A stretch of 64,000 nt of DNA, taken from positions 1 through 64,000 of the forward strand of contig JANVFP010000022.1 of assembly GCA_027919835.1 (NCBI GenBank). The letters are read 5' to 3'. Below are positions 31,506 through 43,679 of the stretch, piece after piece. This stretch comes from Lentinula raphanica (lineage: Eukaryota; Basidiomycota; Agaricomycetes; Agaricales; Omphalotaceae). Position 1 is the stretch's first letter. Every line of letters starts with the position of its first letter. The notes below the pieces were generated by a model. It was not told the origin of the DNA and did not search any database. It saw only the letters and a list, made by a program, of their open reading frames with translations. The translations under genes were made by a program, and so were the position numbers.

Positions 31506-34500
31506 TCAGGAATTCTTCCTCGGCCCAAGCAGTTTATCGTGGTAGGCCTGAACAGCGGCAGATCCTGGTATTTCGTCCCGTACATGTGTGTTTGATTCTT
31601 CTCCAATATCCATACATGATTCCACTGTCGGGGGTCGATGGAATATTATCTGGAAAGGAAAAAACAATCGGTGAATCTCGAGCAAACAATCATCAGTAAC
31701 CGTTACTTACAGAGCTGAGAGGTCTCGTATAATCTACATGGTCAACCAAACTCGAAGACGACGATTCTCTTCCTATCCTTGGTCCCGATTCAACACTCCT
31801 TAACGATCTCGACTCTGATAGCGCAGGATCCAAAAGTCCATCAGGAAGGTACGAATCAATAGACTCGCCCGGAGTAGGCAACGCGACGGGTGGGATAGGT
31901 GGGAGAACAGGAGGCTCAGCTGAGGATGCTGATAAGACCGATGTGCTCAACACAAGGTCCGTTAGAGTTCCTGTGAATTTGGGTCGTGTGGGAGGATTGA
32001 GAAGAGAAGACGGACGTGAAGGTGGATCAAAACCGGCGAAAGGATTGAACAGTGGTGCATCCGCGGCATTTGCTGAGTGAATACCAGCAACGGAGTCATC
32101 GATACCACCACGAAGTCTGTTAGGTTTCTCCTCCACTGGACTAGGTAGCTGTGACAATGAAGGCGCAAACACCTGTGCGTTGCTGACATGGGTGGATTGC
32201 GATAGTGGTCTGTATTTCGTAGACATCGAGCTGTATAATGATCGTGGTTTGGGCTCTGGGTCTGCGAAAGGGTCTGCAAAAGGACCCGGAGTCGAGACAT
32301 CTGCCTGTACCCATCCAGGATGTATATCACCATCGTGCTTTCTAGAGTTGACAGAGGGTGGTTTCTCTTCAGTCGAAATCAACTGGGTGGTCTCGTTTGT
32401 CCCACCTGCTTTCGGAAGAGGCGAGCCAATGTGGATGGAGGATGCACTCGACTCTGGCAGATCACCACCACCAAGAAGCCCGCTGTAACTATGAACGGCA
32501 GCCATGATACTTCCATATTGTTCTTTTTGCACCATAGGTAGAATCACCGGAGCGTCAGAATAAAGATGCTCGTCTTCGTCCTCTCTCTCGTCCTCTCCCA
32601 CTTCTGAAACCAACGGAGGCTGCCATTCTTGTTCGGCCAAAGGACGACGAAGAGTTCCGGTATTGGTCGAATGCCCTCGAATGAGAACGCGACCTGAACG
32701 TTCAGTATGAGGATATGGCTTGTCTGGTGATCTAGTTCGCCAGAGGAAACGTTTTCTGCGTTTCCTAAGTGCATATAGAAAGACCAAGATCCCTCCGACG
32801 ACGACGAGTACACCAGCTATGATAACCCCGATGATAGCGGCTTTATTCCGAAGTATTCTGTACGATCAGAAAGAAGAATATGGATTCCAAGCTGTCAGCG
32901 AAAAACAATTACATAGACAAGATCAGCCTGAATAAGTACGTACGGATTTGGTTCGATCTTTCCTGTAGGTGATGGGGTGACGATGGTCACTGTCCCTGTA
33001 TGTGTCGGTACAGTAGTCAACTGTCCGTTAGGGAGCGTCGAGGTTGTGTATTCTGTGGTCAACTCCGTCGACGTTTCCAAATCTGACGCAGTACCTGCAC
33101 TTGGTGTCGCAGTCATCACCACTTCGATGACTTTACTTGTTGGTGCCGAAATCGAAGCCGACTTTGAACCATTACTGGTCGCCGTTATTGTCGAGAGGGT
33201 TGTAATTGTACTATGACCTATAGAGGCCAGTACAGAAGATTGTAAAGTGTTTGTAGATGCAAGATTGGGGGAAGTGCTGTGGAACGAGTCAGATAAGACC
33301 ATGGAGAAGGAAGGGGACTTACAGCAAACTCGAAAGCGCGTCACTTTCTGTGTTGGAAACAGAAGTGGCCAAGTTGGGGATACTCGTTTCTACACTACCA
33401 GTAGTCATCAATGTAATGGAAGAAGACAATGTATCGGAGGTTGCGGAAAAACTGGTCTGTGATGTCGAACTTGAACTAGTATCGAGGGACGTGATATTAA
33501 CAGAGGAAGTAGCTGAATAAGAATATGAAATGAAAGTTGTTGTTGGTATCGATGTAGTTTCCACGTAAGAAGGAGAAATGGTATTCGAATTAGAGTCCGT
33601 TGAATCTAGAGTGGATGTCAGTGTAGGAGATGTAGGTATTCCTGTGGCATCGGTCCCAGTGGTTTGTGTCGATGGATTCGAAGTAAAAGTCATGAGAGTT
33701 GAAGAAACGGTTTCTGAAGGGGATTCTGAAAGTGTACTAGCTGAAGAGGATAATGTATTGGTATCTGTAGAGCTGGATTCGATCGTCGTGTCTGTTGCCG
33801 CCTGAGTTGACGTTGATGCAGAATGTCCGGAGACTATAGAGACGGTTGCGGATGTTGTGGAAAAGATTGTAGTCGGAGGAATTGTTTCAGTGAGAGTGTC
33901 ACTGTCAGTTGATGAAGGGTTTCCGGAGACTATAGATACGGTGGTAGTGGATGTTGGGGAGGAGATTGTAGTCGGAGAAGTATCAGTGAGAGTGCCAGTG
34001 CTATTCTCTGCGTCTGATGAGGTAGTCACCGGCGACGAAGTACTGGAAACGGACGATGTTCCTGGTTCAGTAGAGGGGGTTGTAGAAGTTGGCTCCGTGA
34101 TGTCTGTCATAGAATCTGATGTGACAATTCCCGTAGAGGAGTTGGAATCCACCGTTGAGGGATTAGTGGGAGATACAAGTGAAGTAGTGGGCGTAAACGT
34201 AGCGACCGAGGAGATTATCGATAGCGAGGTAGTCGACGGGACCGAAGGTTCGGAAGAATCTCCTGGTTCAGTAGAAGTTGTAGTTGTTTGCGTAGCAATA
34301 TCTGTTAAAGTATTCGAAGTGGAGATTTCGGTGAAGGAAGATGAACTGTATGTCGTCGAAGGTGCGACAGGTGACACATCTGAAGCAGTAGATACAGTGA
34401 CGGTGGGAGATGGACTCGAAGAGGATATCGAAGGAATATGTTGGGACGAAGTCGTAAAAATGGAAGAGATGTCAGTAGAGTCTAGCTCCGTCGAAGACAT

Positions 34501-34891
34501 CACGGAAGATGATCCACTTCCATTGCCAATGTCACCGATAGAAGTCTGGGAGCTCGTGACCAAGGAAGAGCTATCTGATATAACACTGCTTGTAGTCGGC
34601 GCCGAAGTGGTACTTGGAGGTGAAACCGAAGAATCAGATCCCGACAAAGTCGTGCTGATTATACTAGTCGTATCTGTCGACTGCTGAGAGGTAGTGATTG
34701 AAGATACTGTCGTTCCCGTTGAGATACCACTGGATGCAGATATGACGGGTGTCGTGCTAGTTTCGGAAGTGAATGACGAAAAAGCAGAAGACGAATTAGA
34801 AGAAAGGGACGAGGAAACATTATTTGAACTACTGTTTTCAGATTTGAGAAAAACGACAAAGTGCTCGACACAGAATCACTCACCCACTCAT
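31506..34891 (-). CDS. Mucin-like Ser/Thr-rich single-pass membrane protein
   Basis: Minus-strand gene of about 1,000 residues. The extracellular part (about 34858 down to 32950) is almost entirely Ser/Thr with short degenerate repeats such as STTSATVSIVSGHS and TTVSIVSGNPSSTDS, a candidate for heavy O-mannosylation. One transmembrane helix follows (AAIIGVIIAGVLVVVGGILV) with a basic stop-transfer (ALRKRRKRFLW), then a cytosolic tail of about 360 residues ending at TGA 31506. The layout resembles fungal wall-stress sensors and mucins (Mid2/Wsc-like), but no WSC or cysteine-rich head is seen. The proposed start is an 8-nt exon (34884-34891, ATGAGTGG) spliced by gtgagt to tctgaaaacag; no signal peptide is evident, so this start is uncertain. 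The long open frame on the opposite strand is a codon-composition shadow. Confidence 0.7.
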
Positions 34892-35561
34892 GAATATTCT
34901 TTTTCTGGGGGAAAGGGAGTTATGTTGAACAAAAGGCACTCATGGGGGTCGAAAACATAAAATATTTGGTGTGAGAAGGAAATGATATTCCGAAAGTTTG
35001 AATTGTGGAGTTGGAGGAGTACACATGCGCTCGGGGTTCGGAATGAGCGTCCATACGCTGTGACCCACAGTGACGTCGACAAACGACCTGTACAACCAGC
35101 TTTGACCTTCGCGTCGGCAGCAGCTTCTGCGGCGCGAGAGCAGAAAATCGATCTCGCCATGAATCGATAGGCATCCATATACTCTTCGTGTGCAGTGAAT
35201 TGAAGTCGGGACAGTACATGCATTTTGGCAGAAAAATATCCCTTGATTTATTCCATGATCACCAATGACGAAGCCGATAATTGTACTAGTAGATATGGGA
35301 ACCAATAGATTCGATTGAGCTTGTTTTCCGCGCCAGGGCATGCTGTGAAGTCACTCTGATCGAGGTTTGCTGTATTTCATGTGCGCACAGCCTGAGAATA
35401 TGAACAGAAAAGATGCCAGCACTCACCTGGACAGCCGACTTCAACTTCTGTAACCTACCACGGTGTTGGACAAAGGCAAAGACAATGAAGGATGTTATTC
35501 CAGGTAGAACGAGCGTAAAGTACACGTTTGGATTGTATACATCCCCGCAGAACTAGAGCCA
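34892..35561. other. Intergenic, no gene supported
   Basis: Several overlapping minus-strand open frames (one with a hydrophobic stretch FTLVLPGITSFIVFAFV, 35470-35525) do not join into a convincing gene. Probably upstream region of the mucin-like gene and 3' flank of the WW gene. Confidence 0.4.
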
Positions 35562-36420
35562 TCAGGTTCTCAGCCAAGCAGTCTTTGCTATCTTCTTCTG
35601 CCGTTTCTGTTCCTTGAATCTCTCCTGAAGAAACAAGTCAACAAATGGACCCCACGGACGAACATGTTCCACATACCAAATCTTTCTTACTCGGCCTTTT
35701 CCTCTTTTTCTCATTCCCTTCCACTGCTTCCTCCTCCTGATCCTGCGCCCGTTGCTTCTCCCAAGCATTAACGTCAAAATAAAACTCGCTCATCCTCTTT
35801 GCTCTTTCGTATTCTGATAAATGTGTCGGATCTCTAGCATCTACACGAGTGAACTGGCCTGTGCGAGCATTGAATTTCGCCGTAGCACCGTATGCACCCA
35901 AACTCGAGCCTGGTACTGGTCCAGCCAGAGACGGATCTAGATGGGCAAGAGATGGATCAATGCCCTGAGCGATGGCGGCAGCCTGTAGAGCATTATACGC
36001 AGGAAATGCTCCGTCAGCTGAAGTTCCTTCTGCAGGAGTGGCATCTGGATTCGATGATTCTGTCGAACTTCCAGGAGCTGGATTCGAGTTTTGTGAATCC
36101 GCAGTTTTTAGAAGAGGATTGTCCCAGGTTGTCTCGTTCGTTTCTGAGTTGAAGAAATAATAGGCATTATATTGTGGAGAGAATATAGCCTGCCATGGTG
36201 TAGACGAAGAAGCAGAAGCTGGCTCAGCAGAGCCGGTTGCGATAGGCTGAGCATTTTCGGTTTTCGTTTCAGAGTTGGTTTCCTGAGCAGTGGTTGAATG
36301 TTCTTTAGTGGCTTTGAGAGAAAGATCAGAAGAAGAATGTTTTGCAGAGCGTTCTGAGTCTGAGTATGGATTGGAAGGGCCAGGACTTGGGGATGTTGAG
36401 GTAGGAGACTCTGAGGACAT
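35562..36420 (-). CDS. WW-domain protein, WBP4/FBP21-like
   Basis: Exons 36420-35677 and 35624-35562 join to 268 residues. After a Ser/Thr-rich N-terminus, one WW domain begins at about residue 77 (TPWQAIFSPQYNAYYFFNSE, then TNETTWDNPL), with both signature tryptophans and the aromatic block intact. The middle part is Ala/Pro-rich. A conserved motif SEYERAKRMSEFYFDVNAWE follows, then a Lys-rich segment (NEKKRKRPSKKDL). The second exon adds ERFKEQKRQKKIAKTAWLRT. The composition fits a nuclear pre-mRNA-processing adaptor binding Pro-rich ligands, but no zinc finger of the WBP4 type is present, so the name is tentative. A TTG nine bases upstream is in frame; ATG at 36420 is chosen as start. Confidence 0.75.
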
Positions 36421-36819
36421 CGTGGTCAATAGTCAACTCGCCGCCCGGTCCGCATCGTTTCCTAATTGAGTAGGCGAGCCTAGGCGAGCCGCGATATCTT
36501 CTGCTTCTGTGGCAGTGCTTACATCCCCCTATCCTGACCTTGTCTTTTTTTTTTTCACTTGAAAAAACTTGAAAAAAATGAATTCTCCACAGACATAAAC
36601 CATAAGCCTCTTTTTTTCGTTCTTGATCTCTTTTCAGCTCATCCAGCAATATGCTCAACAAAAGTAAGTCCTGGCTTCCTCTCCGTTGTCTAACAACCCT
36701 GCCTCCTTCTCCGCTTCAAAAAGCCTCAAGTTCCACAACCAGTAAACCCCTTTCACCTTTCAACACTGTCTTCTCATCGCTGACCGTAAGCTCTCCAGTG
36801 TCTCATGGAATCCATTCCG

Positions 36820-37553
36820 ATATTGACGAAGTGTTCCTAGTACAACCGCGACTGGGCCCTCATTGAGCTCTTCAATGACAAGTTTGACTGGGCTACATCC
36901 CGGGGAAACAAGGTCCACATTGGTATGTATTCTTCCTTTCTTCCTCTTTCCATCCTTGGCTGCTGTCATAATAGGTCATAATCCATCTCTTCTAACCTTT
37001 GCACTGACCATGACGTTGCAGGGGGTAACATGTAACATCTCATAGATCTCATCGCTGGAGTGGGACAAGATCATATTCCCCGACCTAGAGTCCCAGGCTG
37101 ACTATGAGTACCCGGAGGATGGTCTTCTGCAGGTGAACGGTGTCGTCCCGCCCGAAGAGATCTGTAGCCCCGGCTAGTTCGATGCCAATGGGGAGGAGTG
37201 TCTCCTCGTTGTCAAGCACAGTCTGACGACGGGCACAACCATCGGCCGCATCACTGGGATGGACTGGGGATGGACTCGTTCGCGCGCAACAGCAATGGGT
37301 ACGGCATGTCTCGATGGAGATCGCTGTCCTACCCTATGGCAACACCAATGGCCCCTTCTCCGCCCAGGGTGACTCCGGCTCCATCGTCCTCGACAGGAAG
37401 GGCCGCATTGTTGGGATGGTCAATGGAGGCGCCGGCACCATCAACAGGACCGACGTTACCTACCTCACGCCCTTCTCGTACCTTGACCAGGAGATCAAGA
37501 AGCACCTCCCCAATTCCTCCCTCTATGACGTTGTTGCCAAGATGGTTGACTAA
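36820..37553 (+). pseudogene. Trypsin-fold serine-protease-like gene, degenerate
   Basis: Family-like blocks appear in three frames: RDWALIELFNDKFDWATSRG (about 36850), SSLEWDKIIFPDLES... YEYPEDGLLQVNG (37040-37140), LLVVKHSLTTGTTIGRITGM (37200-37260), then MEIAVLPYGNTNGPFSAQGD with SGSIVLDRKGRIVGMVNGG (from 37314) to a stop at 37553. The GDSGS block carries the catalytic serine of trypsin-like proteases. The copy is broken by TAG (in CSPG*FDANGE, about 37174) and by a frame change at 37255-37275, where ctgggatggact is followed by ctggggatggact, a tandem slip. This type of intracellular protease-like protein is common in Agaricomycetes as an uncharacterised family (from memory). Where the gene begins is not certain. 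Confidence 0.75.
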
Positions 37554-38417
37554 ACTCTTCAAGATGCATCCCGCCCAATGGATATTCATCTCCTCTACGC
37601 TTGTTACCGTTTCCCTTCCCCCTTCCCCTCTATTCCCCGGCTCGTTGCCGCCGCCAACGTAACTCTCCGTTCCATCCTTTAGTCCTGAAGAGATCCAGAG
37701 GAGCAAGTATACTTCTTACATGAATCTGATCATCCTCATATATCAACACTTTGTCCTCAGAAGTGTCGTCTCAGATTCTCTAGACTCTACGCTACTCTAC
37801 GTGTTCGCATTCTATTTCCTCCCGTCGGAATTTACCTGCCTCCTTGTCATATCATCACGCTACCATGTGTTCTCAAGGCTTGAATAGTGTACGTACCCTG
37901 TACGTGGGTTATCATCTGTTATCATCAACAATTTTGGAGTTGCCCTAACTTCATGAATGATGAGACTGTGAGGCCTACTTATACTCTAGAGGTAGAGGTC
38001 CAAAAGAACGTTATGAGTTTTGAAAAAAGCGTAAAGTACAGGCTATTATAAATGAGATCCCCAAGAGCATAGTCTATGTGATTTTCTACACCTGTGACCG
38101 ATAAAGAATTGTACAACGGCGTGCCTAGTCTCCTTACCCACATCATGGAAATCTGTAACGATCAGTATGCATGTTGGCAACATCAGCGCTTTTCTACTTG
38201 CAGCAAATTTCCACCAGATCAACCAGTCCGTACAGCACACATATTTTCAGCTCGACGTTATGGCAAATAACTTGTGATGAACGATATCACGAAGAGAATA
38301 TGCCGATGATTCTGAACATAGTCACGCCTTGTCCTTCCTCGCCCATGAGCTGACATTCGACAAAATGGTTGCCACGAGAGACGAAATGGTCGATCAGGAA
38401 TAGTCTATGAAGCACGC
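37554..38417. other. Convergent intergenic region, no gene seen
   Basis: Only short frames. 3' flank of the pseudogene and of the SGNH hydrolase gene. Confidence 0.5.
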
Positions 38418-40111
38418 TCAGAAAAATGCCATCCTCATCAGTGCGGGTACGTACTTTGGTTTTGGCTCGCCTACATCTGCAGAATTGTGTATCGTCTTCG
38501 CACCTGCATAGTTGTCATCGACCCAACATTGGACACTGCTGCCTTCACCAACATCCTTCTTAGGTTCTTGGATGTAGTACACTCCGATATCGCCAGCACC
38601 CACGAGGATAGGGATCCTGATTTTGCTTGTTGGAAGGGAAGAATACCAATAGTGAGCTTTGGTTTCGAGAGCGGCTCCACCAGCAGCGGAAACTCCACTG
38701 GGATGGAATGAAAACCATCCAGACCCTGAGAAAAGTGACAGGGGGAGAGGATTGACCAAGTCATTGGCGCTAACACAGTACGGTGCAATTTCTTCATAAG
38801 GGCGTGCGTCGTTTGGTTTGGTGTTCATACGACCGGGCGGTACGTGTAGCAAAGGAACGTGGGCTTTTGAGGTATCAGGTAGTTCAAGCTTGATTCTGTT
38901 GCCATCAACGTCAACATCCTCCTTCCCTTTAGCCGCTCCAGGTTCTGGAACAACACCTTTGCGTTGGCCCATACCTCCAAAGAGACCATGAGGGTTGTCT
39001 CCCGCACCATTATCCGCGTGCCTTTGGGCAACTGCATCGAATGAGGAGCCGGTGAGAACTCCCCATGCAGTACATATCTGGGATTGGAAATAAGCGACGA
39101 GGATGTCAGCGAGCAGCTCATGGCCCATGGGGTTGGCCAGAATGGGGTCGGTATAGTACTTCATGATGGAAGCAGGGTCATTCATGTAATCTGTAAACAG
39201 TGCTGATTTTGTGGAAATATGGGGAACGTCATAAAACTGTGCGACGACGTTATGCCAGTGATCAGGGCCGACGAAGCCGTACGCATTGTGTATCTGCGGA
39301 GAAAAGTGACCCAGCAATAAAACAGCTGGCCCATCTGGGCGAATAAGCAGAGATCGAATAAGTGTCTCAAAGTGTTCAGTCGTTTCCGCATCCCTGTATA
39401 TCAAAAATTCAGTCAGACCGAAGGGATGGAACGAGCACAGAAGACTGACGGCGTGTCATCTACATCGAGCTCGACAATGATCAGGTCTGTGACGTCCGGA
39501 ATATGGTGCGTGCTGCAGTATGCAAAATAGGCGGAGTTGGTCCGACGAATGGCGCCATTGGTGAGCTCGGAAGCTGGATGAGGGAAAACACTATTCCACC
39601 ACTGGAAGAACTTTGATGGATAACATCTTGGAGATATAGGATCATCTCCGGCGCCATGACACGCCGATACTACCAATGATAGTTGTAAGGGACACGAGCA
39701 CGGCAACAACGTTGGGCGTTACTTACCGGAACCGCCTAGGATACTGATAGTCACAGGCTGTCCAGCCAGTGCCCGGCTTAGAACTCTCTGAATTCGAGCG
39801 CTGCTCCCAAGGTGTATACGGCTTTGTGAGAGCACGAGTGGGCCATATTTTGCGCCAATCTCATCTCCAGGGCCATACGGAGGACAAAAATCAAACGGGT
39901 TCGTTTGAGGCTCTGTCGTATTGAGGTAGTTCTTTGCTTTCAAGTTGGAGTTGGAGTAAGTATTCATGCTGGCGGTGCCATGTGTCGCAGGCAGGATATA
40001 ATGTGTGCATCCAAGAACGAAGATAACCACGCCAACGACGACCCATATTCGATTGGTAACGCCCAAAGGACGCTGAGGAAGACGTGCAAATTTCTCATTA
40101 TCCGAGCCCAT
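38418..40111 (-). CDS. Membrane-anchored SGNH/GDSL-type hydrolase
   Basis: Exons 40111-39727, 39669-39450 and 39393-38418 join without a break to 526 residues. A short cytosolic N-terminus (MGSDNEKFARLPQRPLG) precedes one TM helix (IWVVVGVVIFVLGCTHYIL), so the catalytic domain should face the lumen or outside (type II). SGNH block I is ISILGGSVSACHGAG, split by the first intron. Then come NGAIRRTNSAYFAYC, DLIIVELDVDD, AVLLLGHFSPQ and a late block NPMGHELLADILVA that may carry the catalytic His. The last 200 residues form an extra beta-rich domain. Proteins with this fold include esterases and carbohydrate O-acyl transferases or deacetylases; the substrate is unknown. A GT69 glycosyltransferase lies 1.9 kb away on the same strand, so a glycan role is plausible but only inferred. 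Confidence 0.8.
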
Positions 40112-40575
40112 TGTGTTCGGAGAGGGAGAAGAAATATGGGCTTGGGTCTTTCCTCGCCTATGCATCCAACGAGGACAGAAAACAGAAAGGAGCGAAAGGG
40201 GAGTTGTCAAAAGACTGTGACAGACACCAGACAGACACTTGCCAAACTCAGAATGTGACACTCAAGCTATCATGTGACTCGGACGCCGGAAGCCGGCCCG
40301 CCACAAACTACACCTTTTCGACGCCAAGTTCACCGACTTCAACGACTGCTCCCTTCTAACGCGCTCGAGAAGCGTTGAGTACGGTTCAGGCAATTAGTAG
40401 AACCGCTCAAGCTGCATTCAGATTGTGAAAAGCTCGAAGAGGAAGATTCAAGAAATCAATCAGTCAAATAACGGAGCTCGAGGATGGCACTGATGAGTAG
40501 TACGATAGACTCTAGAGAGTTCAAATACTTCGGATTTCATGAGGAAAGTTCAGACAGGTTGAAGTTCAGACTCCA
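40112..40575. other. Intergenic, no gene seen
   Basis: Promoter side of the SGNH gene and 3' flank of the RWD protein gene. Confidence 0.5.
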
Positions 40576-41482
40576 TCATCTTGTACTAACGGTTCCCGCA
40601 CTTCCTATACCTATTTCTACGATATATCTCTCCCTTCCAATGCTTCTCATCTCCTCCATTACTTCACCAACCTTCTGAAACTCAGTCCAACAACGCCGTC
40701 CGAGAGAATCATAACCTGATCCCTCCTCCTTTGGAACAGGCTCCATCAACCGCAACTTGAGTGCGAGCCATTGCATCGCCTTGACTTTGTCTACAAACTC
40801 CTCGATGTTTTCCTGTATACCTTCTACATATATCACACCTGGATAGCCAACCTTTGCAAATCCATAGCAAGAGAGGGACGAGGACCACTGCTGAAGATTT
40901 CGTCGCTTGGTTGGTGAGACGAGGTGATGAGAGGTGAACAAGGCATGATAGATGGGGGTTGATTTTGAAGTTGCGTGAACATCTTGCGGACCTGGTGATA
41001 TTTCTGAAGCCTTTTCCTGTCCCTCGTGCAACATGGGAAGTAGATGGAGGGTGAATAACTGGTAGATTGGGTATCTGAGTACAGTCAATATTGTCAAAAA
41101 GGTCTTGACAACTTCAGAATCCGAAATCTCACTCCGAGTTCCCGATTTCTTCAAGTTTCTCTCCTATAATCCGCTGCCAATTCTCTTGCTGATCCCTCGA
41201 GATATTCTCTCCCTTTACTGAGATCAAAGGCTGACGAAGTTGATTTTCAGATGATGAAAGATGCAACGTCGCCTCAAACCACACATTGAAGTTCTCCAAT
41301 CCAATGTGAAACGTCGGCGAGGAAAGATTCATTTCCTCAAGTGACTGGTCATATCCGGAGGATGCATATGAATCGAGAGCCTGCTCCCAAACATTGCAAT
41401 GATCCAAGAAAAAGAATATTTCAGTTGGAAGTAACGAGCACTTGATGAGCTGAAGTTCTTCCAGCGAAGATTCCAAGATCAT
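40576..41482 (-). CDS. RWD-domain/DUF1115 protein (RWDD2-like)
   Basis: Exons 41482-41133 and 41074-40576 join to 282 residues. The N-terminal half begins with SLEELQLIKCSLLPTEIFF and contains NFNVWFEATLHLS, an RWD-type ubiquitin-conjugating-like fold. The C-terminal half carries FTSHHLVSPTKRRNLQQW and YGFAKVGYPGVIYVEGIQEN, characteristic of the DUF1115 domain of RWDD2A/B. Its molecular role is not established; the family is widely conserved in eukaryotes. The start ATG at 41480-41482 gives MILESSLEELQLI, close to the family's usual N-terminus. Confidence 0.85.
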
Positions 41483-41993
41483 GAGCGGTAAGTAGAAGTT
41501 AACGGTATCTTTTTACATCATGTACAGTCGCCACTTGGTTACTGGCTGGTCAGTGGTAAGTTGTAACTCATAATGATACTACTCAGGCAGCAGGCAGCTT
41601 TGGCATTTTTTCGTTCATTCTCAACGTTTAACGTTCGATTTTTATTCGCGAAGGAGTCAATCGCCTCTCTCTTTTGTTTAGAAGGTAAGAAATATCCATC
41701 AACTAATTTGGTTGTTGTGGTACGAATAAGCAACAAACGAGGACGAGAGGATCAGAAGTACGGCGAATATTTGTGCAAACAAGGTGAACAGATCGAAATG
41801 AACTCTGATTAGACCTGCCCACATTCTCTCGCAGCACCTCGATGATCTAGTTTCCATACCCGTGAGCCCCACTACGATGCAGCATGCTTTTTTGATAAAG
41901 CCTGGAAGGGTTGATGATTATTCAAAGCAATTGTCGTGCTTCTGTCCCTTTCACGAGCTCTTCTTCTTCCTCTGGAAGGACTGCTTCTTCCTT
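41483..41993. other. Intergenic, no gene seen
   Basis: Short open frames only; promoter side of the RWD gene and 3' flank of the glycosyltransferase gene. Confidence 0.5.
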
Positions 41994-43679
41994 CTATAAA
42001 AGCATGCTACGATCGTGTCTGACAACGACAGAGTCCGGGCTTCTTGACTTGTTCGACATCTCCTCCCAGATGGGATCCACATCAGGTCCCTCAAGGTCTC
42101 CTGCACCATCCCAACCCCAGCACCAGACTAGGAACAATAGGTGAGCGACAACGAGGGATAATGATAAAAAAACTGATCACCATGACTGGGTCCAGGAACA
42201 AAATTCACTGGTTCACTTTCTTCTTCTGTGAACAGTCGGTCATGCGGGCCAAACCAAGAACGGTCCTGAGGGTCGGTTCGAGGATTATCAGGAAGTCCAC
42301 CTAAACGAACGTAGCCTCGAATGGCCGTGAAGTTTCGTCGATCAGGATGGATGATATCATACACTTTCTGTAAGGAAAGTAAGCGAAGGAAAAACTTGGT
42401 AGGTCAAAAGTAGGCCTACTCACACGATCGTAGGCCAATTTCACCCTGGGCACCATCATGATTCGTCCATACCCTGTCTGCCAGTAGTCGTTGCAAATGA
42501 GTGAACACTCACTTGCCGAACACTCTCCCTCGGTGATTTTCGCCATCCTAAATTTGACATGGGGTGGAGTGTAGAATGGCGCAGGATCCAAAACGGCGAT
42601 TCCATTCCAGCAGCTTTGTACCTGCACCGGTAGATGTGCCTGGAAACGTTGCGAGGATTCCGAGTGATGGAATATCATCTCGAAAGGGGCATTCTCTAGA
42701 GCGGTCCCATTGATATCACGGGCAACCCAGTTATCGTAGAAAACTGGTGCACCGATTTCGTCGTGGTACATGTAATCTGCAGCACAAGTGATTCCGGCAT
42801 TGTTCCGGCGAGATTGCCAGATGAGCTCGAGGATATCATCTACACAGGGCAAGATATCGTTCATGAAAACGATAGTGTCGAAATATTCTCCTTCGGCGTC
42901 ACGAAGCTCGTGTAATGGTACGAACGCAGCATTTCTAACCTCTGCGAGATACTCGATACGGTGATTGAAGGCACCTCGAGTGCGCATAGATGTACGGATA
43001 GTGATTCGCATGCCGGTTGCACGTGTGAGGGCGTCGTAGATACGAAGAAGGGCCTTCGTCTGATCCGTTGAACCATTTTCGTAGATAGAGACAAAGACAT
43101 TATGGTACCCTAGGATAGCAGCAACGCGGAAAAGAGTGGAAAACAGGTCGGGAATGACATCGAAGGAATTGTAGAGGTTGATAGCGAAGAAGTACTTGTG
43201 TTCGCTCGGCATGATGTCGCGGCGCTGACTATCGACGACATACTGGTCGTCTGACGAGAGACCAAGACTGTTAAGCCAAGACTTCTGTGAAGGTTTTTTG
43301 TGGCCAAACAAGGGAGCATAGCGGTCCATTATTTGTTGCGCATATAGAGGCTGGACACTAGAAGAGCATTCCCTCGTGTAATGTGGTGTGAGAGTGGTCA
43401 AAAGATCGAGGACGCGATATCGTTGATCAGGCGTCGGTAGCTGTACTGGTTGCTTGCTGTGCTGCCTGATGCTTGCTGGTGTATGAGCACTCCTCCAAGT
43501 CGGCGTCGTGGTCTGAGAGCATCAAAGTCAGTTTGGACGCGAAAAAAGCATTTAGTATCACGCACCGAGTTCCAAGACGAGAGCTTGGCGAGCAAGAACC
43601 CACATATAACACCAAGTACGATTGCAACAGAAGTTGGAATTTTGCGAAGTTGCACTTGAAGGCCAGACACCTGATGCAT
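41994..43679 (-). CDS. CAP59-like glycosyltransferase (GT69, CMT1 family)
   Basis: Exons 43679-43566, 43512-42424, 42367-42187 and 42127-41994 sum to 1518 nt, 505 residues. Type II Golgi topology: TM segment VAIVLGVICGFLLAKL near residue 20. The catalytic domain shows YFFAINLYNSFDVIPDLFST, VFVSIYENGSTDQT, RIEYLAEVRNAAFVPL, DTIVFMNDILPCVDDILEL, GITCAADYMYHD, FYDNWVARDINGTAL and FRMAKITEGECSASECSLIC. The short last exon (WCWGWDGAGDLEGPD...) has the Trp-rich tail expected of the family. The relatives CMT1 and CAP59 of Cryptococcus are an alpha-1,3-mannosyltransferase and a capsule-export factor. In a non-capsulated mushroom the role is probably in wall or secreted glycans. Start coordinate may be off by one base. 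Confidence 0.9.

Noticed and set aside
33857..34687. 276-codon open frame on the plus strand, Val/Glu-rich
   Set aside because: Exact antisense of the Ser/Thr-rich ectodomain gene; the composition is the complement of Ser/Thr codons and there is no start context or domain.
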